Shown here one piece after another: positions 1 to 11,864 of a stretch of DNA of 44,431 nucleotides; position 1 is the stretch's first letter; the number at the start of each line of letters is the position of its first letter. This DNA is from a virus: positions 1 through 44,431 of IMG/VR virus record IMGVR_UViG_3300009161_000084. One strand, written 5' to 3'. The notes under the pieces are model-generated. The model saw only the letters and a program-made list of their open reading frames with translations. It was not told where the DNA came from and did no database searches. The position numbers were made by a program, and so were the translations under genes.

Positions 1-3000
1 AAAGTTAACTGCACGGTCAATGGCAAATTCTTGAGTTCCTAAACCAATTTGAATTTCTCTAAAAATGTCTAGATCTGATGTGTCTAGCATCTTTGCAAAA
101 TCTTCCATTTGATTTAATGTAGAGCCAACTGCCATAGATCTGTTGATATAAACACCAAGAATATCTTTTTCATTTTTTGCTACTTGTTCTGTAAAATTAA
201 ATATAGACTGAGACAAAATTGATTTTAAGCCCACGGGCATATCTGCACCTGCTGTATTTCTACTTATTACATCCCTTAGATCTTGATCGTTTCTTACATT
301 TAAAAGTTCTTTGTACAATACTGAGTCAATATCATCTTTATATTCTGGAAGTAGCCTTTGCATTTCTTTTCTGACAAATGTATCTCGTTTTTTTTCTACG
401 CTCATTAATCCACTAGATACGGCGTCATCTAGTTCTGCTTGTTTTACTCTATATAGGCCTTCTCTAGTTGTGTCATCTGTGTATCTAAGTGGTGAAGAAC
501 CATATTTAGCTATATTTTGAAGAGTCTTTTCATCTGCCTCTACTAGAGTTGCTTTACCTTCACTACTTAATCTAGAGTAAACTTTAATAATTGCATCTTT
601 AACTTCTTCTTCTGATCTTGTAAAAGTTTCTTTTCCATGACTATTTAATATCCTAAAAAGGTCTTCCATTACATCGTCACCAGATTTCATATTATCCAAT
701 GTAGAAAGGAATGACCTTGCTCCATCGTTCTTCTTGCCAAAAAAGTACCTTAATGTTTCCACGTCGTCTAATGCTGCACTTCCATATACTATTTCTTGAG
801 AAGCTGATGGCTGTCTAATGATGCCAAACATTAAATCTCTAACGGTTTTTCCACTTGCATCTTTGTATGATGCAGTCATTAACTTAGGTAAGCCTTTATC
901 GTCTAAGTCAAATCCACCAAGAGCATTGAAGTATTCTTTTACTGCACCTGCGTATAGTAGCATCTTATGATTATTGACCCTAAATTTCATTAGATCTGCG
1001 GTTTCTCTAGTTCCATTTAAATCAAACATTATGCTTGAAAAGCCTTTTCTTCCCTCAACAGAACCTACATATCTGTCTAATATTGGATTAACTCCACTCA
1101 TACTTGCAGCTGCTGTTTCTGAGCTTACTGCAAATCTTGACATACCCGGGCTTACAGGCATGAACAAGTTCATAACATCTCCTGCGGCATTTGTCTTGGT
1201 TCTTACTGTATATGCTTCACTTGCGAATAAAGAATGCAACATGTTCATCATTTGTGGAGACTCTCTTGGCCCCACTCCAGACTGGTGTAGTTGTAATATC
1301 TGCCTAGCATATTCTTGGTTTCTTAGTCTACTAATTTGCATTGATTGCGGAAGAGAAGAAAAATCTTCGGCAACTGTTTTTTCCAACATATTTCTTATGT
1401 TCTTAGGAAGATCATTTGTTTCAACTGCTTTGCTAAAATCAGACATTATTTCAGCTTGATAAGCTTTTATATTTTCTATTTCTGCAGGTGAAGCAAATAC
1501 TTCTGGATGGAATGCTACGCTAACAGGGTCTGCATATACCAGATCCCTAGGTGATCCAAGTCCACTTAAGGATATCATATTTGTACCAGATGCTAAGCTT
1601 AAATCCTCTTTAAGTCCAGACCTACCAATTATATAGCCTACATTTTTAAAGTCTATACCATGTGCTGCCAGCATATCTACAGATTCAAAGGCTGTCTTAA
1701 CTCCATATTCGCCAACTTGCCCTCTACCTGTTATTTGCTCTAGGTTTGAAGCATTAGTAAGTATTTGTCTTTGCTGTTTAAGTTGAGATAGTTGATACCT
1801 AAGTGCGTTAGTGTCCCCAACTCCAGATGCTATATCGCTTTCTATTCTTGATATTTTATTTGCTAAATCGTTTTTTGCGCCTTCTAGAAGTTTTTTATTT
1901 AAGACAGCTGTACCATCAAATTCTTTTTCTGCGGAATCCATAATTGATTTAAATATTTTATACTCTTCTGATCCAGGTCCAAATTTGGCCTTAACTGAAT
2001 CATCTAATTCCTTACTAGTAGAAGCACTCTCAACTAGGTCCTTAAAGCCCCCAGCGTCTAGACTGGTCATTACATCATCTATCGATTTACTTGTTGATAC
2101 TGCTCTAATGCCAGATTCAATAATTGATTGACTATCTACATTTTCCATTATCTGACCTATATGCGTAACGGATTTTCCGCCTTTAGTTCTTAATACCGTT
2201 CCTCTTGCTTGCATGTCAAAGTGTTTTTTAAATACATCTAGACCTTCTTCTATTACAACCCCAACCTTACTTGCTATGTCAGGATCAGTTCCCCCTAGGA
2301 ACCTTCCAAACATATCTTGATTACCCAAATACGTAGCTATATCTTCTGCAGCAAAAGTTATGTCTCTGTCCGACATAAGGCCTCTAACTCTTTTACCAAT
2401 TTTAGCTAAATACTCTTCGATATCTCTTGAGGTTCCACCTGCTCCAAAAACTTTTGCAAGTTTTGAAGTGTTAAGTATGTCGTTGCCTAAATGTGACATT
2501 AAAAGATGCATTTCTTTTTTACTTAAAGTTTTTCCTCCAACGGAGAGTTGCAATAAGTCTATTCCTTCGTCATCAGCAAAGGGTATGTATCCGCCTATTT
2601 TACTTTCTATATTTCTTAAAAACTCACCACTTTTTTTACCCCTAGTACTTTGACTTGCTATAATATTAAAAGATAAATCATCTTCATTTATTCCAGATCT
2701 ACTTAGAAAATCTAAGAACTCTGCATCTGCTCCAGATTTCAATTGATTAAACCTGTCTTGCATTGACTGTAGGATAATGCCCATTTGTGCTCTACGTGGA
2801 TTATTCGTAAGGTCTCCAACATATCCGGGTCCAGGAATTATTCTTTCAAACTGAGTTATGTTCATAGAACTAGCTTCTACAAAAGCTTCAGAGATGTCAT
2901 CATATGCAATATTAGTTGCCCTATTTCTAAATTTTAGAGCTGTGCCTGATGGGTCTAGTTCATGGCTGATAACTCCAGATCTACCAAATTCAGTTCGACG

Positions 3001-3066
3001 CATCGCTATCTCAGATGCTGTCATCAATTTGTTTACGTCACCACCAAATAAATCTAAAATATTCAT
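1..3066 (-). CDS. Giant tail-region protein, 3' end outside window
   Basis: The reading frame is open from an ATG at 3066 to the left edge, so at least 1,022 residues are present and the C-terminus is missing. It starts two bases after the stop of the preceding giant gene, as in a tightly packed tail operon. The N-terminus begins MNILDLFGGDVNKLMT. The rest is mostly polar and helical, with many Ser/Lys/Glu-rich stretches and no transmembrane segment or catalytic motif that I recognise. Its position after the tail chaperones and the 2201-residue protein suggests a virion protein, either a second tape-measure-like or a baseplate/injected protein. That role is inferred from position only. No in-frame CGG codon was found. 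Confidence 0.75.
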   Translation of the reverse strand, partial: MNILDLFGGDVNKLMTASEIAMRRTEFGRSGVISHELDPSGTALKFRNRATNIAYDDISEAFVEASSMNITQFERIIPGPGYVGDLTNNPRRAQMGIILQSMQDRFNQLKSGADAEFLDFLSRSGINEDDLSFNIIASQSTRGKKSGEFLRNIESKIGGYIPFADDEGIDLLQLSVGGKTLSKKEMHLLMSHLGNDILNTSKLAKVFGAGGTSRDIEEYLAKIGKRVRGLMSDRDITFAAEDIATYLGNQDMFGRFLGGTDPDIASKVGVVIEEGLDVFKKHFDMQARGTVLRTKGGKSVTHIGQIMENVDSQSIIESGIRAVSTSKSIDDVMTSLDAGGFKDLVESASTSKELDDSVKAKFGPGSEEYKIFKSIMDSAEKEFDGTAVLNKKLLEGAKNDLANKISRIESDIASGVGDTNALRYQLSQLKQQRQILTNASNLEQITGRGQVGEYGVKTAFESVDMLAAHGIDFKNVGYIIGRSGLKEDLSLASGTNMISLSGLGSPRDLVYADPVSVAFHPEVFASPAEIENIKAYQAEIMSDFSKAVETNDLPKNIRNMLEKTVAEDFSSLPQSMQISRLRNQEYARQILQLHQSGVGPRESPQMMNMLHSLFASEAYTVRTKTNAAGDVMNLFMPVSPGMSRFAVSSETAAASMSGVNPILDRYVGSVEGRKGFSSIMFDLNGTRETADLMKFRVNNHKMLLYAGAVKEYFNALGGFDLDDKGLPKLMTASYKDASGKTVRDLMFGIIRQPSASQEIVYGSAALDDVETLRYFFGKKNDGARSFLSTLDNMKSGDDVMEDLFRILNSHGKETFTRSEEEVKDAIIKVYSRLSSEGKATLVEADEKTLQNIAKYGSSPLRYTDDTTREGLYRVKQAELDDAVSSGLMSVEKKRDTFVRKEMQRLLPEYKDDIDSVLYKELLNVRNDQDLRDVISRNTAGADMPVGLKSILSQSIFNFTEQVAKNEKDILGVYINRSMAVGSTLNQMEDFAKMLDTSDLDIFREIQIGLGTQEFAIDRAVNF

Positions 3067-3068
3067 AT

Positions 3069-6000
3069 CTATCTAATTCCTGCAGAAACATCTATGCTGT
3101 CAGAACCATATGGATTCATGACTGGAGTAATTATTCCACTTAGGCCTTTGCTACTTAATACGTTCCTTAACTTTTGAAGCATATCTGTCTTATCTTGTTG
3201 CTTATTAAATTGAGGATAAGAAACATTGGCCAAGTTTGATTCTTTTATCTGTTGAGGATAGTAACCCATCTGTGACATCTCTATACCCATAGATTGACCT
3301 ATCTTAACTTTAACATGATCCATATTAGTGTTGGGGTGCCATCCTTCCCAAGATGCATCTGGCAGTTCGTGTCTAGTGAAATATTCCTCTAGGTCTGGTC
3401 TTTTTTCTACTTCCATTCCCCATGCAGCTTCATAGATTCTTCTTTCTAATCTTCCAGCTGTAGACAAGATTCTTTTGCGATCCTGAACAGGTGCTTCGAT
3501 CATTTCCCTAAAGTGTTCTCTTTTTCTTTTAGGAATAGCTAAAGACAAAGTATCTATTGGGGCTCCATAAATGTCTGCACCATACATGGTTCTTTGCGCA
3601 GCTTGCCTATATTGATTAGCTGCACCTGAATCTCCTGCTTTTTGAGCCATTGAAGATAGTCTAGTATTTTTTACGTAAGTTAATATATCCGTATATTCTT
3701 CAAGCGCTAATTCTTTTTTTCTTTCCATTGGGATATATCTTTCCCCAGAAAGAGCTTGCGAAGTTTGAGCTATTGCTGAAGAGGTAAAACCTGTTGCTGC
3801 ACCAACTAGTGATCCAAAGAACTTACCCCTAGTAGTTCTGCCAAATAATGATCCCGCAACAGCTAAACTTGATGCTGCTACTAGCGGACTTCTCTGAGTA
3901 GCTTTATCAATCATTGGAGAAATAAAACTCTCGACTGGTCTTTGCCATTCAGGGAAAGTTGAACCATATACGTTTCTTCTTTCCCAGTCTTCTACAGCGG
4001 TTCTTTTTTGCATGAACTTAGTGTTTGCTAGTGTATCTCTATGTGCTAAATATTCGCCAAATTGTTTAGCTTTATAAACATATGGATGTAAACCTTTTTC
4101 CTGAGGAGAAGAGTCTCTATATTCATAATTACTAAAGTCATACTTTTTAGTTGTATTTGCAACTTGCTCTCTGATGGTCTGAAGTTTTACTTTTTGACCC
4201 GGATCAGTTATCATCGTGTCAGCTAATTTATTAATCTTTTTAAATTGTTCAGAATATGGCGCTACGTCACCTAATATGTCTAATTGATTTAATATTCCAT
4301 ATCTTCCAGTTTGATCTGAATATACTTGGTTAAATCTTTCGTATCCAATTCCAGGTAAACGAAGTTCACCTTCTGGAACCTTAGTAAAAGGATCACCTGT
4401 TTTAAAATTAGTAAAGTATTCCGCACCTGGTAAAAATGGATATTGTTTACCCATAGTGTTGGCTATTGGGTTAACGTAATCTACTCCTGTCCTGTCTTTT
4501 GGAATGAATCTTCTTACGATTTCAGATACTTCAAGGTTTCCCAACGCACCTTGTGCTGATAGTGGAACGTCGCCCAAACCTCCAAGGTTTAAATCCCAGA
4601 ATGCCCTACTTGTTCCATAGCCCTTTGAGGCTGACTGCAATACTGCTTTATCTGGCTGAAAATCATTAGATCCAAATCCAAACTTCTCCCTAAGTGAAGC
4701 AAAACCAAATCCATAAATACCTAACATTTCTTGACTTCTATAACCTATTTCCCCGGCCTGAAATGACATAGAGGATGGGGACAATGGAGCACCTGCCGGT
4801 ATAAGGCCTGGTTGCATCACTCCACGCTGTTTAGGTGGCCCATAGGACATTTGCATCAATGGGGCGTTCAGGCCCGCTATAGTGCCCTGTACGCTGGTTC
4901 TAGCTGTACCTAGGGAGTAACTGCCTGCAGAAGCATATCCTGCATTTGTATTGCTTATCATACCCCCACCAGCACTTGTGCCGGTTGCTGATCCAATTCC
5001 AGAAACCATACCTGCACCTGGTGCACCTGGTTTAATACCGTATTCAGAAAAACCGGATCTTATTGCATCGGCTGTCACTTGTGGTTGATTGTAACCTTGG
5101 GCATTATATGCTCCAAATTGTCCAGCTGGGACATAGGAACCTAGCCCTTGCATTAATTCTTGTTCATGCATTAATGACTGAGGCTTAAGAACTTTTCCTA
5201 AGGTGGCGTTCATTACTGACGTTAATGGACCAAATGGGCCACTAAAGTATTCACCAGTAACTGGATATGGTCTATCTGCGTAATGCTTTCTTTCAAATCT
5301 GTAGGGATCCAATGGCCTCAATGGTGAAATGTCATTGTAGAATAAGAATTTTTCAGCCGGACTTCCATAAGTGTCGGAAGTAAACATTGCTCCAGCTTCA
5401 AGCTTTCTATACCATGAGGGGCGATAGTATTGAATCTTTCCACCCTTAAAAGGAGTATTACCCAATGGCCAAAAACGGCCTTGACGAATAGGAACATCAC
5501 CTTCAAGAAGTTGTTCTTTCTTTTCTTCACCAGTCATTCCACCAGGTGCAATGCCAGCTAACAGGGACTGTATTTCTACTACACCTCTTGCAGCTTTCGT
5601 GGTAAAGTATGGAGAATAAACTCTTTCACCATTTTCATCTTTACCTCCAGCCACTCCCCCAATGGTTCTATCTACGGTTAACGCCGTTGTCCCTGCTGCG
5701 TACAATGGCAATACTCTCTTGCCAACCATTCCTCTGGCGTAAAGGTCTAACGGACCATTGTATTTAGAAACGTCTAATTGTAAACCAAAAGTTCCAAAAT
5801 ACTTATTTAATCTTTCTACACCTTGTGACATAGGGACAGATGCACCGGAGTATCCTTCTGGATTCTTATATGTATTAATTCCTAATGCACTTTGAATTGC
5901 TGCTTTTGGATCTCTACCAAAGACAGTACCAAAAGTTGGAACAAATGTGATTCCCTGACCAGAACCAAGTGGGTCAACAGAAAGATCGTCCAACATATGT

Positions 6001-9000
6001 GGAGCAGTACCAAACATTCTTTTACCCATTGGCAAGAATGAAGAAAATGGTTTTCTCAAGTTAGTAGACATGAGGCCCATTGTTCCCTTAGTATAAGGGG
6101 CAAACAATTCGCTCGCTGCAGATGCCGACCTACTAGCTGTTGTTTGTTGGACTAAACTTATTGCAGCGTTTTTAGCGTTAACAAGTAACTCTGCACCTTG
6201 CTTGTAAGTTTGGAAAGCATTAACATTAAATAATGTAGACAGTGCAGCCGCCTGTGCTTCTGCAAACTCTGAGGCTGGCACAGTTGCCTTCAACTGTTGA
6301 ATTACAGTTTGCATATCTATGAATAACTGATTTGTATTACCAGTTAACATTGCATTGGTTTGTGATATAAATCTAAAAGTTTCAGATTTAATTTCATCTA
6401 ATCTTGTATTTATAGATGGAGCCCTGCCAGAAAGAGCAGACCTAGACAATAGATCAGCTTCTTTACGTAGTGCTCTAATTCTAGAATATGATTTAGCTAT
6501 AACAGAAGGATCTATTTCTCCACCAGCTCTTAATCTATTTGCTAAGCCTGGTAATTGTGATTCTAAATCATCTAAATATTGCGTGATTTCTTGAGGTGTT
6601 GACATGCTAGATATTTTTTTACCACGAACAAATAAGCTAGCGTTTAACTCTTCTGCTCTTCGCATAAAGGAAGTTGAAAAACCAGAATGGAAAGTATCTT
6701 TTCTTACTGTATTATAGGCTCTCAGTAATGCAGCTTCATCAAAACCAGATACGGCACTTCCTGCTTCATCAACTACGCTAAAATTTCCACCACTTATATC
6801 TAGTCGAATTCTTTTATTGACGCCACCCTGTCTATACGCAACTTCTTCACCAGTTAAAAGTTGACTCATTATCTTTGGATTATTAACATCTCTATTTCTT
6901 CCAACGAATCTAGATACTAAACCAAAAATAGAGTTTGGCTGTTCGGCATCAATGTCCATAGCATTCTTGAAACCACGAGCTCTTTGGCTGTTCCCAAGAA
7001 CTCTATCTAAGAATCTTGAACCAGATTGACCACTGATATCATAAGGAGTTTGCCCTTCCATGCCCGAAGAAAGTCTTGCATGGCGGCTGAACATTTCCGT
7101 GCTATTAGTTGGAACTGGCCTATATGTTCCTTGTAAGGTTTTGCCAAAAACTGCACCAGAAATATTGTCCGTATTATAACTAGTTAGCTTACCCTTAGTT
7201 CCTAAGAATCCACCTGTAGTGTGCCACATGTGAAAATCAGATTTAGTTCTAGCTAAATCTCCAAATGGTTGAACGGACATTCCAGGTGAATATTGTAAAG
7301 GACCCCTTCTTGCCATGTCGGAAAATGACCTATAGCCAAAAAGATCTGCTGGATTTAATTTAATAATTGGAATGTGAAATTCTGAAGCGAAGAAATCAGC
7401 TAAGCCTGTAACAGATTTTTTAATTGATCCAAAATCTAACACTTGTCCGGATCTAGTTTTATAAACTCCTTCTAATGTATTAAATCCAATACTCTTAGAA
7501 ACCGGATCATTTATAGCCATTCTTCCGGCAAGGTGCGTTATTATTTTCTTTTGATCAGAGCCAACTCGGTCAAATCTTCCAGAAGATATAGCTTCGTCGA
7601 TCAACATCGGTTTCAAGCCAAATAGGTTAAAACCACCATTAGTTAATCCCGCTGTCATCTTTCTTCTATCAATCAAGAAATCTCTTAATTGATTAAAGTT
7701 TTGAGCGTTATAACCTCTTTGTGCTAATTGTTTTTTAACAACTGCGTCAGAAACTAATCTTCCATTTTCTTCTTTAAGTTTGATTCCAAGAACTTGTGCT
7801 GTTTTTCTTTGTAAAAATTGTTGTTTTTGTGCACCAAGTGGTCCAACAAAATCTTGGAACTGAGCTTTTTGTGGCTTTAGAAATGTACTTGCGACGTCTG
7901 CTAAATCGTTTCTATAAAACTGATTCCATTGATTTGAAATCTTATTTCTTACACCTCTTTGAAATTCTTTAGAAACAAATTGAGAGTTAGTATCTCTTAA
8001 AACTTGCTCCATAAATTGCTGTGGACTAGAAGAAGTTCCAGCTATAGTGGTAACATTTTCTACAAACTTATCTCCACCTTTTATTCCAGTATATCTTTGA
8101 AGTAGCTGACTGTAGTAATCTTCACCCTTTGCATTTATTTCTCTACGACCTATTGATACGATATTTGTAGGGTCAGAACCAGGACCCATTGGAATATTTA
8201 CTTTTATATTCTTTGCAAAATTGTCTGCTTCATCGGCAGATAGTCCTTTTCCTTCTAGTCTTTTTGCTAAAAGTTTTTTATACTCAAACTGTTGTTGACC
8301 TAAAAAGAAGTCTGATCTATTAAAACTTTTGTCTCCAGGTCCACCACCACCAAGGACTGCAACCTGACCTGCCAGTTTAGAGATTCTACTGGAGTATTGA
8401 GCTTGGATTGTATCCATGGCTCTGTTGATACCAGCTCTTGCTTCTGGGGTTCCAGCCCTAGACATTATCTCCGTATACTTTATGGAACTTTGTAGCGCAT
8501 CGTATCCTTGACCAAATAACTTAAATTCTTGTGCACCCTTTTTAACAGCTTGAGTTAACCCTCTAAATGCAGGTATTGCGTCTAATGCACCATATCCATC
8601 ATCGATACCGAATGCCATAGCCTTAGCCATGCCTGTAGCCCTTCTGAGGGGGGATTCAGCAGCTGCTATAGACCTTGACCTGGCTTCTTTAACTCCATGC
8701 TTAGCTTGATTTAAAGAGTCAACAAATCTTGGTTGCTCTGATAGTGCATTTGCTCCGGCATTAAATGCTGCAGAGGTCTGCGTAGTTTTTTTTAGTATTT
8801 TGTTACTTATGCTTGAAAGGTCGTGTCCGACCTCACTTAATAATTCAGTTAAGTCAACAAATCCTTTTGTCGCCTTTTGTTTTACTGGACTTAAACTTTT
8901 TAAGCTATCCATTGAATACTTAAATGTATTCAAAGATTTTCTTGATGCTCCAACTGCTGATCCACCTGCTTCAAAAGGAGCAATCATGGTCAACATGTTA

Positions 9001-9675
9001 ACCGTTGAGGTTTTAACAAAGTCGGACACAACATCTACTGGGTTGTACCAATTAACTTTGCTTCTGTTTTCCCCCTCACCAAATAGCTTATCGCTAACAC
9101 CTCTTTGGGCTACATACAAAGCAGGTAGTTCATACGGCATTCTTCTGCCGGCTCTAACCATTCTTTTTTGAATGTCTTCTTTAAGACCCCAAACAGCAGG
9201 AGGTTCATTGACTAAGCCTCTTGACGCTTGATTTAATTCATCGCCAGTTAGATAGCTGTATCTATATATTTCACTATTTGCGCCATCATAACCACTTGTT
9301 ATATCGTCGCCAACACTATAGGTCAATCTTTCGTATGGATCTGCAACCCCATCTATGTGTCTCTTAACGCCTTGCAGTTCATCAAGGTGTTTTCTTATCT
9401 GAGTTATTTCTCGTATTGAAGTAGTACTAAGTGTGTCATCTAACTTTTTAGCTAGCTTTAATCCACCGCTTTTTAAACACTGCGGTCATAACGCCAGCAA
9501 CAGCTATAGAAGCGCCTGTGTGGGCTACGAAACGCATTATGGGGTGGCCGTCTAGCCTTTTAGATAAGACACCAGAATCTGGAGATGGGCCCTCAGTCTC
9601 GCCATCTGCATATGGCATGTCTCTAGAGGTTACACCATAGCCTAAGTTGTCTATTGGTCCACGGTCCCTATTCAA
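3069..9675 (-). CDS. 2201-residue tape-measure candidate, expressed through a +1 frameshift at CGG
   Basis: The long downstream frame (9447 to 3069) has no ATG or GTG near its 5' end, and its first possible TTG (9326) lacks a clear ribosome site. It is open back to the middle of the preceding 75-residue reading frame. That short frame has a good start: AGGAG about six bases before a TTG at 9675. It then runs through a hydrophobic helix (about residues 46-68), reaches the codon CGG at 9468-9466 and stops five sense codons later. Skipping the C and reading GGT joins both parts into one 2201-residue protein. Position directly after two tail chaperones and sheer size suggest the tape measure. Gly/Ala-rich, membrane-like segments occur near the C-terminus (genome about 3750-3900). 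No tape-measure motif was recognised, so the role is inferred from context. Alternative: two separate proteins, the second starting at TTG 9326. Confidence 0.65.
9465..9468 (-). other. Putative +1 frameshift site (CGGT)
   Basis: On the minus strand the zero frame reads TTT AAA AAG CGG TGG and ends at TAA 9450-9448. Skipping the C at 9468 gives GGT GGA TTA AAG, the frame of the giant protein. The CGG lies after an A5 run, so slippage on AAA or an assembly indel in the homopolymer are alternatives here. The other two sites in this window have no such run but share the CGG. Confidence 0.6.
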
Positions 9676-9693
9676 GATTGCTCCTAGTTGATA

Positions 9694-10320
9694 TTAACCT
9701 GCTCCCCAAAGCTTCTTGGCAATTGGGTCACTATACTGAGCTTCTCCCTCTTTCTTAGAGAGGTCATGACGTGCTGCAGCTTGCTGTTCTTTGATCTTTT
9801 CTTCTTCTGGATCTATTAGTTGCAACGTCACATTTGTTGGTTCTATTCCGTATATGCTTTGTTGTATTTCTATAATCTTTTCAGATAAAGCAACTTTTTC
9901 AGCTAATTGTGAGAACGTCATTTCGTCTAATTTTTCGGGAGAGTATGAATTAATAGTAGCCAAGACAAAAGCTTTCATGAGGTTTCTAACCTCACCTGCA
10001 CTATCTCTTTTTTCTTGTAAGATATTTTTAGCTAATCTAGCTGAATAAAACCCCGATACATCGACTATCTGTTTTGCTAAAGAAGATACTATACCAGGAG
10101 GTAATTTGTCTACGGAAAAATCTTCCGGATATACGACAGCATACTTTATGACAAGGTCTTCTGCATCAATGGATGTATAATCTTCTGAATTTTGGTATTC
10201 AACTATTTCATCATATTCGTTGAAGGTTAGTTCTCTGAATACAATATCTTGTCCCTTAATGGTGACAGTAAATATGGAACCATATTTTTTCTTTATCTCA
10301 TGAAGTTTATCTGGTTCCAT
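9694..10320 (-). CDS. Tail assembly chaperone-like protein (second of pair)
   Basis: This is a 208-residue acidic protein without signal or membrane segments. It resembles the product of the gene immediately upstream (10328-10828): both have a conserved order of a YG/FG-containing strand, a TxxEY motif, a YP motif and a ending around VSGF or EASGF. The pair sits directly before the tape-measure candidate, the usual place of the two chaperones that coat the tape measure during tail assembly. In many phages the second chaperone is made by frameshifting; here it is a separate gene starting with ATG seven bases after the first one ends. The family call rests on position, size and mutual similarity. 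Confidence 0.6.
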   Translation of the reverse strand: MEPDKLHEIKKKYGSIFTVTIKGQDIVFRELTFNEYDEIVEYQNSEDYTSIDAEDLVIKYAVVYPEDFSVDKLPPGIVSSLAKQIVDVSGFYSARLAKNILQEKRDSAGEVRNLMKAFVLATINSYSPEKLDEMTFSQLAEKVALSEKIIEIQQSIYGIEPTNVTLQLIDPEEEKIKEQQAAARHDLSKKEGEAQYSDPIAKKLWGAG

Positions 10321-10327
10321 ATTCTTG

Positions 10328-10828
10328 TTAGAGTTGACGGACTTCCAGCGCTACGAAGCCAGAAGCTTCAAGTACTTCTTGTGCGATAAGCGATGGTACG
10401 CCGGCCATGATGCCATTCATGTCCACTCGTTCATACTGTGGGTACAATATGCACAGTTCAGATATAGCTTCTTCGTTCCACATATTTGCTTCAGCCGAAG
10501 ACAGCTGACCGGCTTGTATCAGTTGCTCCATCTTTTTGACAACATTCTTATACTCTAAGCGAGTAAGTGTGCGCCATGCAATGTGTTTGTCAAAAGTAAT
10601 TGAAGTAACATAAACTTCACCAAACTGCTCTTTCCATCTCTTGATCATTCCAGCAGTTGGACCGTCTTTCCATATCTCTTCGTCGTCTGGAAGATCTTCT
10701 ACTCTGTTGATTTCTTCTTCCGCTTCGTCAATGATATCTTCTTGCGAAATTGTACTTACTTCGTCTACTTCTAATTCTTCTGCTAATTCTTCATTTGAAG
10801 AAATAACTACTTTTCTTTGGTTTGCCAT
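10328..10828 (-). CDS. Tail assembly chaperone-like protein (first of pair)
   Basis: The start is placed at ATG 10828 (MANQRK), because AAGGAG lies five bases upstream; an in-frame ATG further upstream has no such site. The product has 166 residues. The first third is very acidic (Glu/Asp-rich), followed by a domain that parallels the downstream neighbour. A promoter with consensus-like elements lies 33 bases upstream of the start. This suggests the chaperones and giant tail genes can be transcribed independently of the sheath and tube genes. Function inferred from position and paralogy. Confidence 0.6.
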   Translation of the reverse strand: MANQRKVVISSNEELAEELEVDEVSTISQEDIIDEAEEEINRVEDLPDDEEIWKDGPTAGMIKRWKEQFGEVYVTSITFDKHIAWRTLTRLEYKNVVKKMEQLIQAGQLSSAEANMWNEEAISELCILYPQYERVDMNGIMAGVPSLIAQEVLEASGFVALEVRQL

Positions 10829-10860
10829 TTTATCTCCTTGAACATTAATGATCACTTTAC

Positions 10861-10889
10861 ATTATACATTTAATTATATTTAATATCAA
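10861..10889 (-). promoter_or_regulatory. Sigma70-type promoter (TTGATA-17-TATAAT)
   Basis: On the minus strand TTGATA (10889-10884) is followed by exactly 17 bases and then TATAAT (10866-10861). It lies in the gap between the third tube-like gene and the chaperone pair. The same -35, spacing and -10 are found at 41771-41799, before the head module, which supports both. Confidence 0.7.
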
Positions 10890-10892
10890 TTA

Positions 10893-11846
10893 TTAAGATT
10901 GATTTGTTCCATAACCTTCTACGGCTGGGTTGCGCTTTGATTCTTCAGACTCTGAAGTGACTGTAGATGTTAACTTTTTGATAAACCCAAGATCAGCTTC
11001 AGTAAGATAATAGTCCCTAGCCATAAATTGATAATTTTCTGCTATAGGTTGCCCACCAGCTGAATACATTGTAGACATTGATGTTAGATGGACTTCCTGT
11101 AAGATAACTTTCATTGGACTAACAATACTTCCGATTTTTAATAGTCTTTCGTTAGTATCTGTAACCATCATTCTGTCCAAGTTATCTACAGATTTATCTT
11201 CCACTGAAGATGAATAACTATTAGGACTCAATGAAGCCTCTTGTGCTCCATAAAGTACTACAAAATTGAATGGGGGATGGGCACTAAAAATATTATGACT
11301 TGAATCTACAACGTTTTGGGTAAACGGATCAGATGTAATTCTATCCAATTGAGAATAGGCCCAATACTTTTCTATATTTTTATCATCTTGCGCTGTTTGG
11401 GTTACAATTTTACCTTCTGCATTTGCGGTTCTATAGTTTCCAGGCCTGAGACTAGAAATAACGTTATTCTTTTCAGCTTTTAAAGATGCACTGTTTGATC
11501 TAACTTTAGCTGCCTCTTCTAATAAGTCAGTCATCCTTCTTGGATGCCTGGTGTAGACTGTAAACTCTCCGCTAATTATTCTTGTTCCTAAAAGAACTGT
11601 ATCAAAATTATAAGACCAAAAACCATACAATGGTTGTTTTTCTTGTCTAACATTATAGGCAAAAGATACAATATCTAATTCATGTTTAGGCTCAAATAAA
11701 CCATCTATATAAACTTTAACATCTTCGCCAGAGAAGTAGTAATCATAATAATTACTAAATCTTTGATCCCTATCATTGTACTGATTTCCACCAGCCCAAA
11801 CTTCATCTAGCGAAGCAGAAAGTGGATTATACCTCTCAGCTGTCAA
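10893..11846 (-). CDS. Tail tube-like structural protein (third, divergent copy)
   Basis: This 317-residue protein starts at TTG 11846, chosen because GGAG lies six bases upstream. It contains a strand motif (VRQEKQPLYGFWS, then GTRIISGEFTVY) that corresponds to the REKAPIYTMG ... GIAGSLIFTVF core of the two tube-like proteins upstream. The C-terminal half is longer than theirs, with a region near SPMKVILQEVHL that resembles the paralogous PFDITITFVNEYG segment. It may be a distal tube, tube-initiator or baseplate-hub protein rather than the main tube subunit. It follows in the same operon. Confidence 0.5.
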   Translation of the reverse strand: MTAERYNPLSASLDEVWAGGNQYNDRDQRFSNYYDYYFSGEDVKVYIDGLFEPKHELDIVSFAYNVRQEKQPLYGFWSYNFDTVLLGTRIISGEFTVYTRHPRRMTDLLEEAAKVRSNSASLKAEKNNVISSLRPGNYRTANAEGKIVTQTAQDDKNIEKYWAYSQLDRITSDPFTQNVVDSSHNIFSAHPPFNFVVLYGAQEASLSPNSYSSSVEDKSVDNLDRMMVTDTNERLLKIGSIVSPMKVILQEVHLTSMSTMYSAGGQPIAENYQFMARDYYLTEADLGFIKKLTSTVTSESEESKRNPAVEGYGTNQS

Positions 11847-11864
11847 CTTATTCTCCGTTAACTC

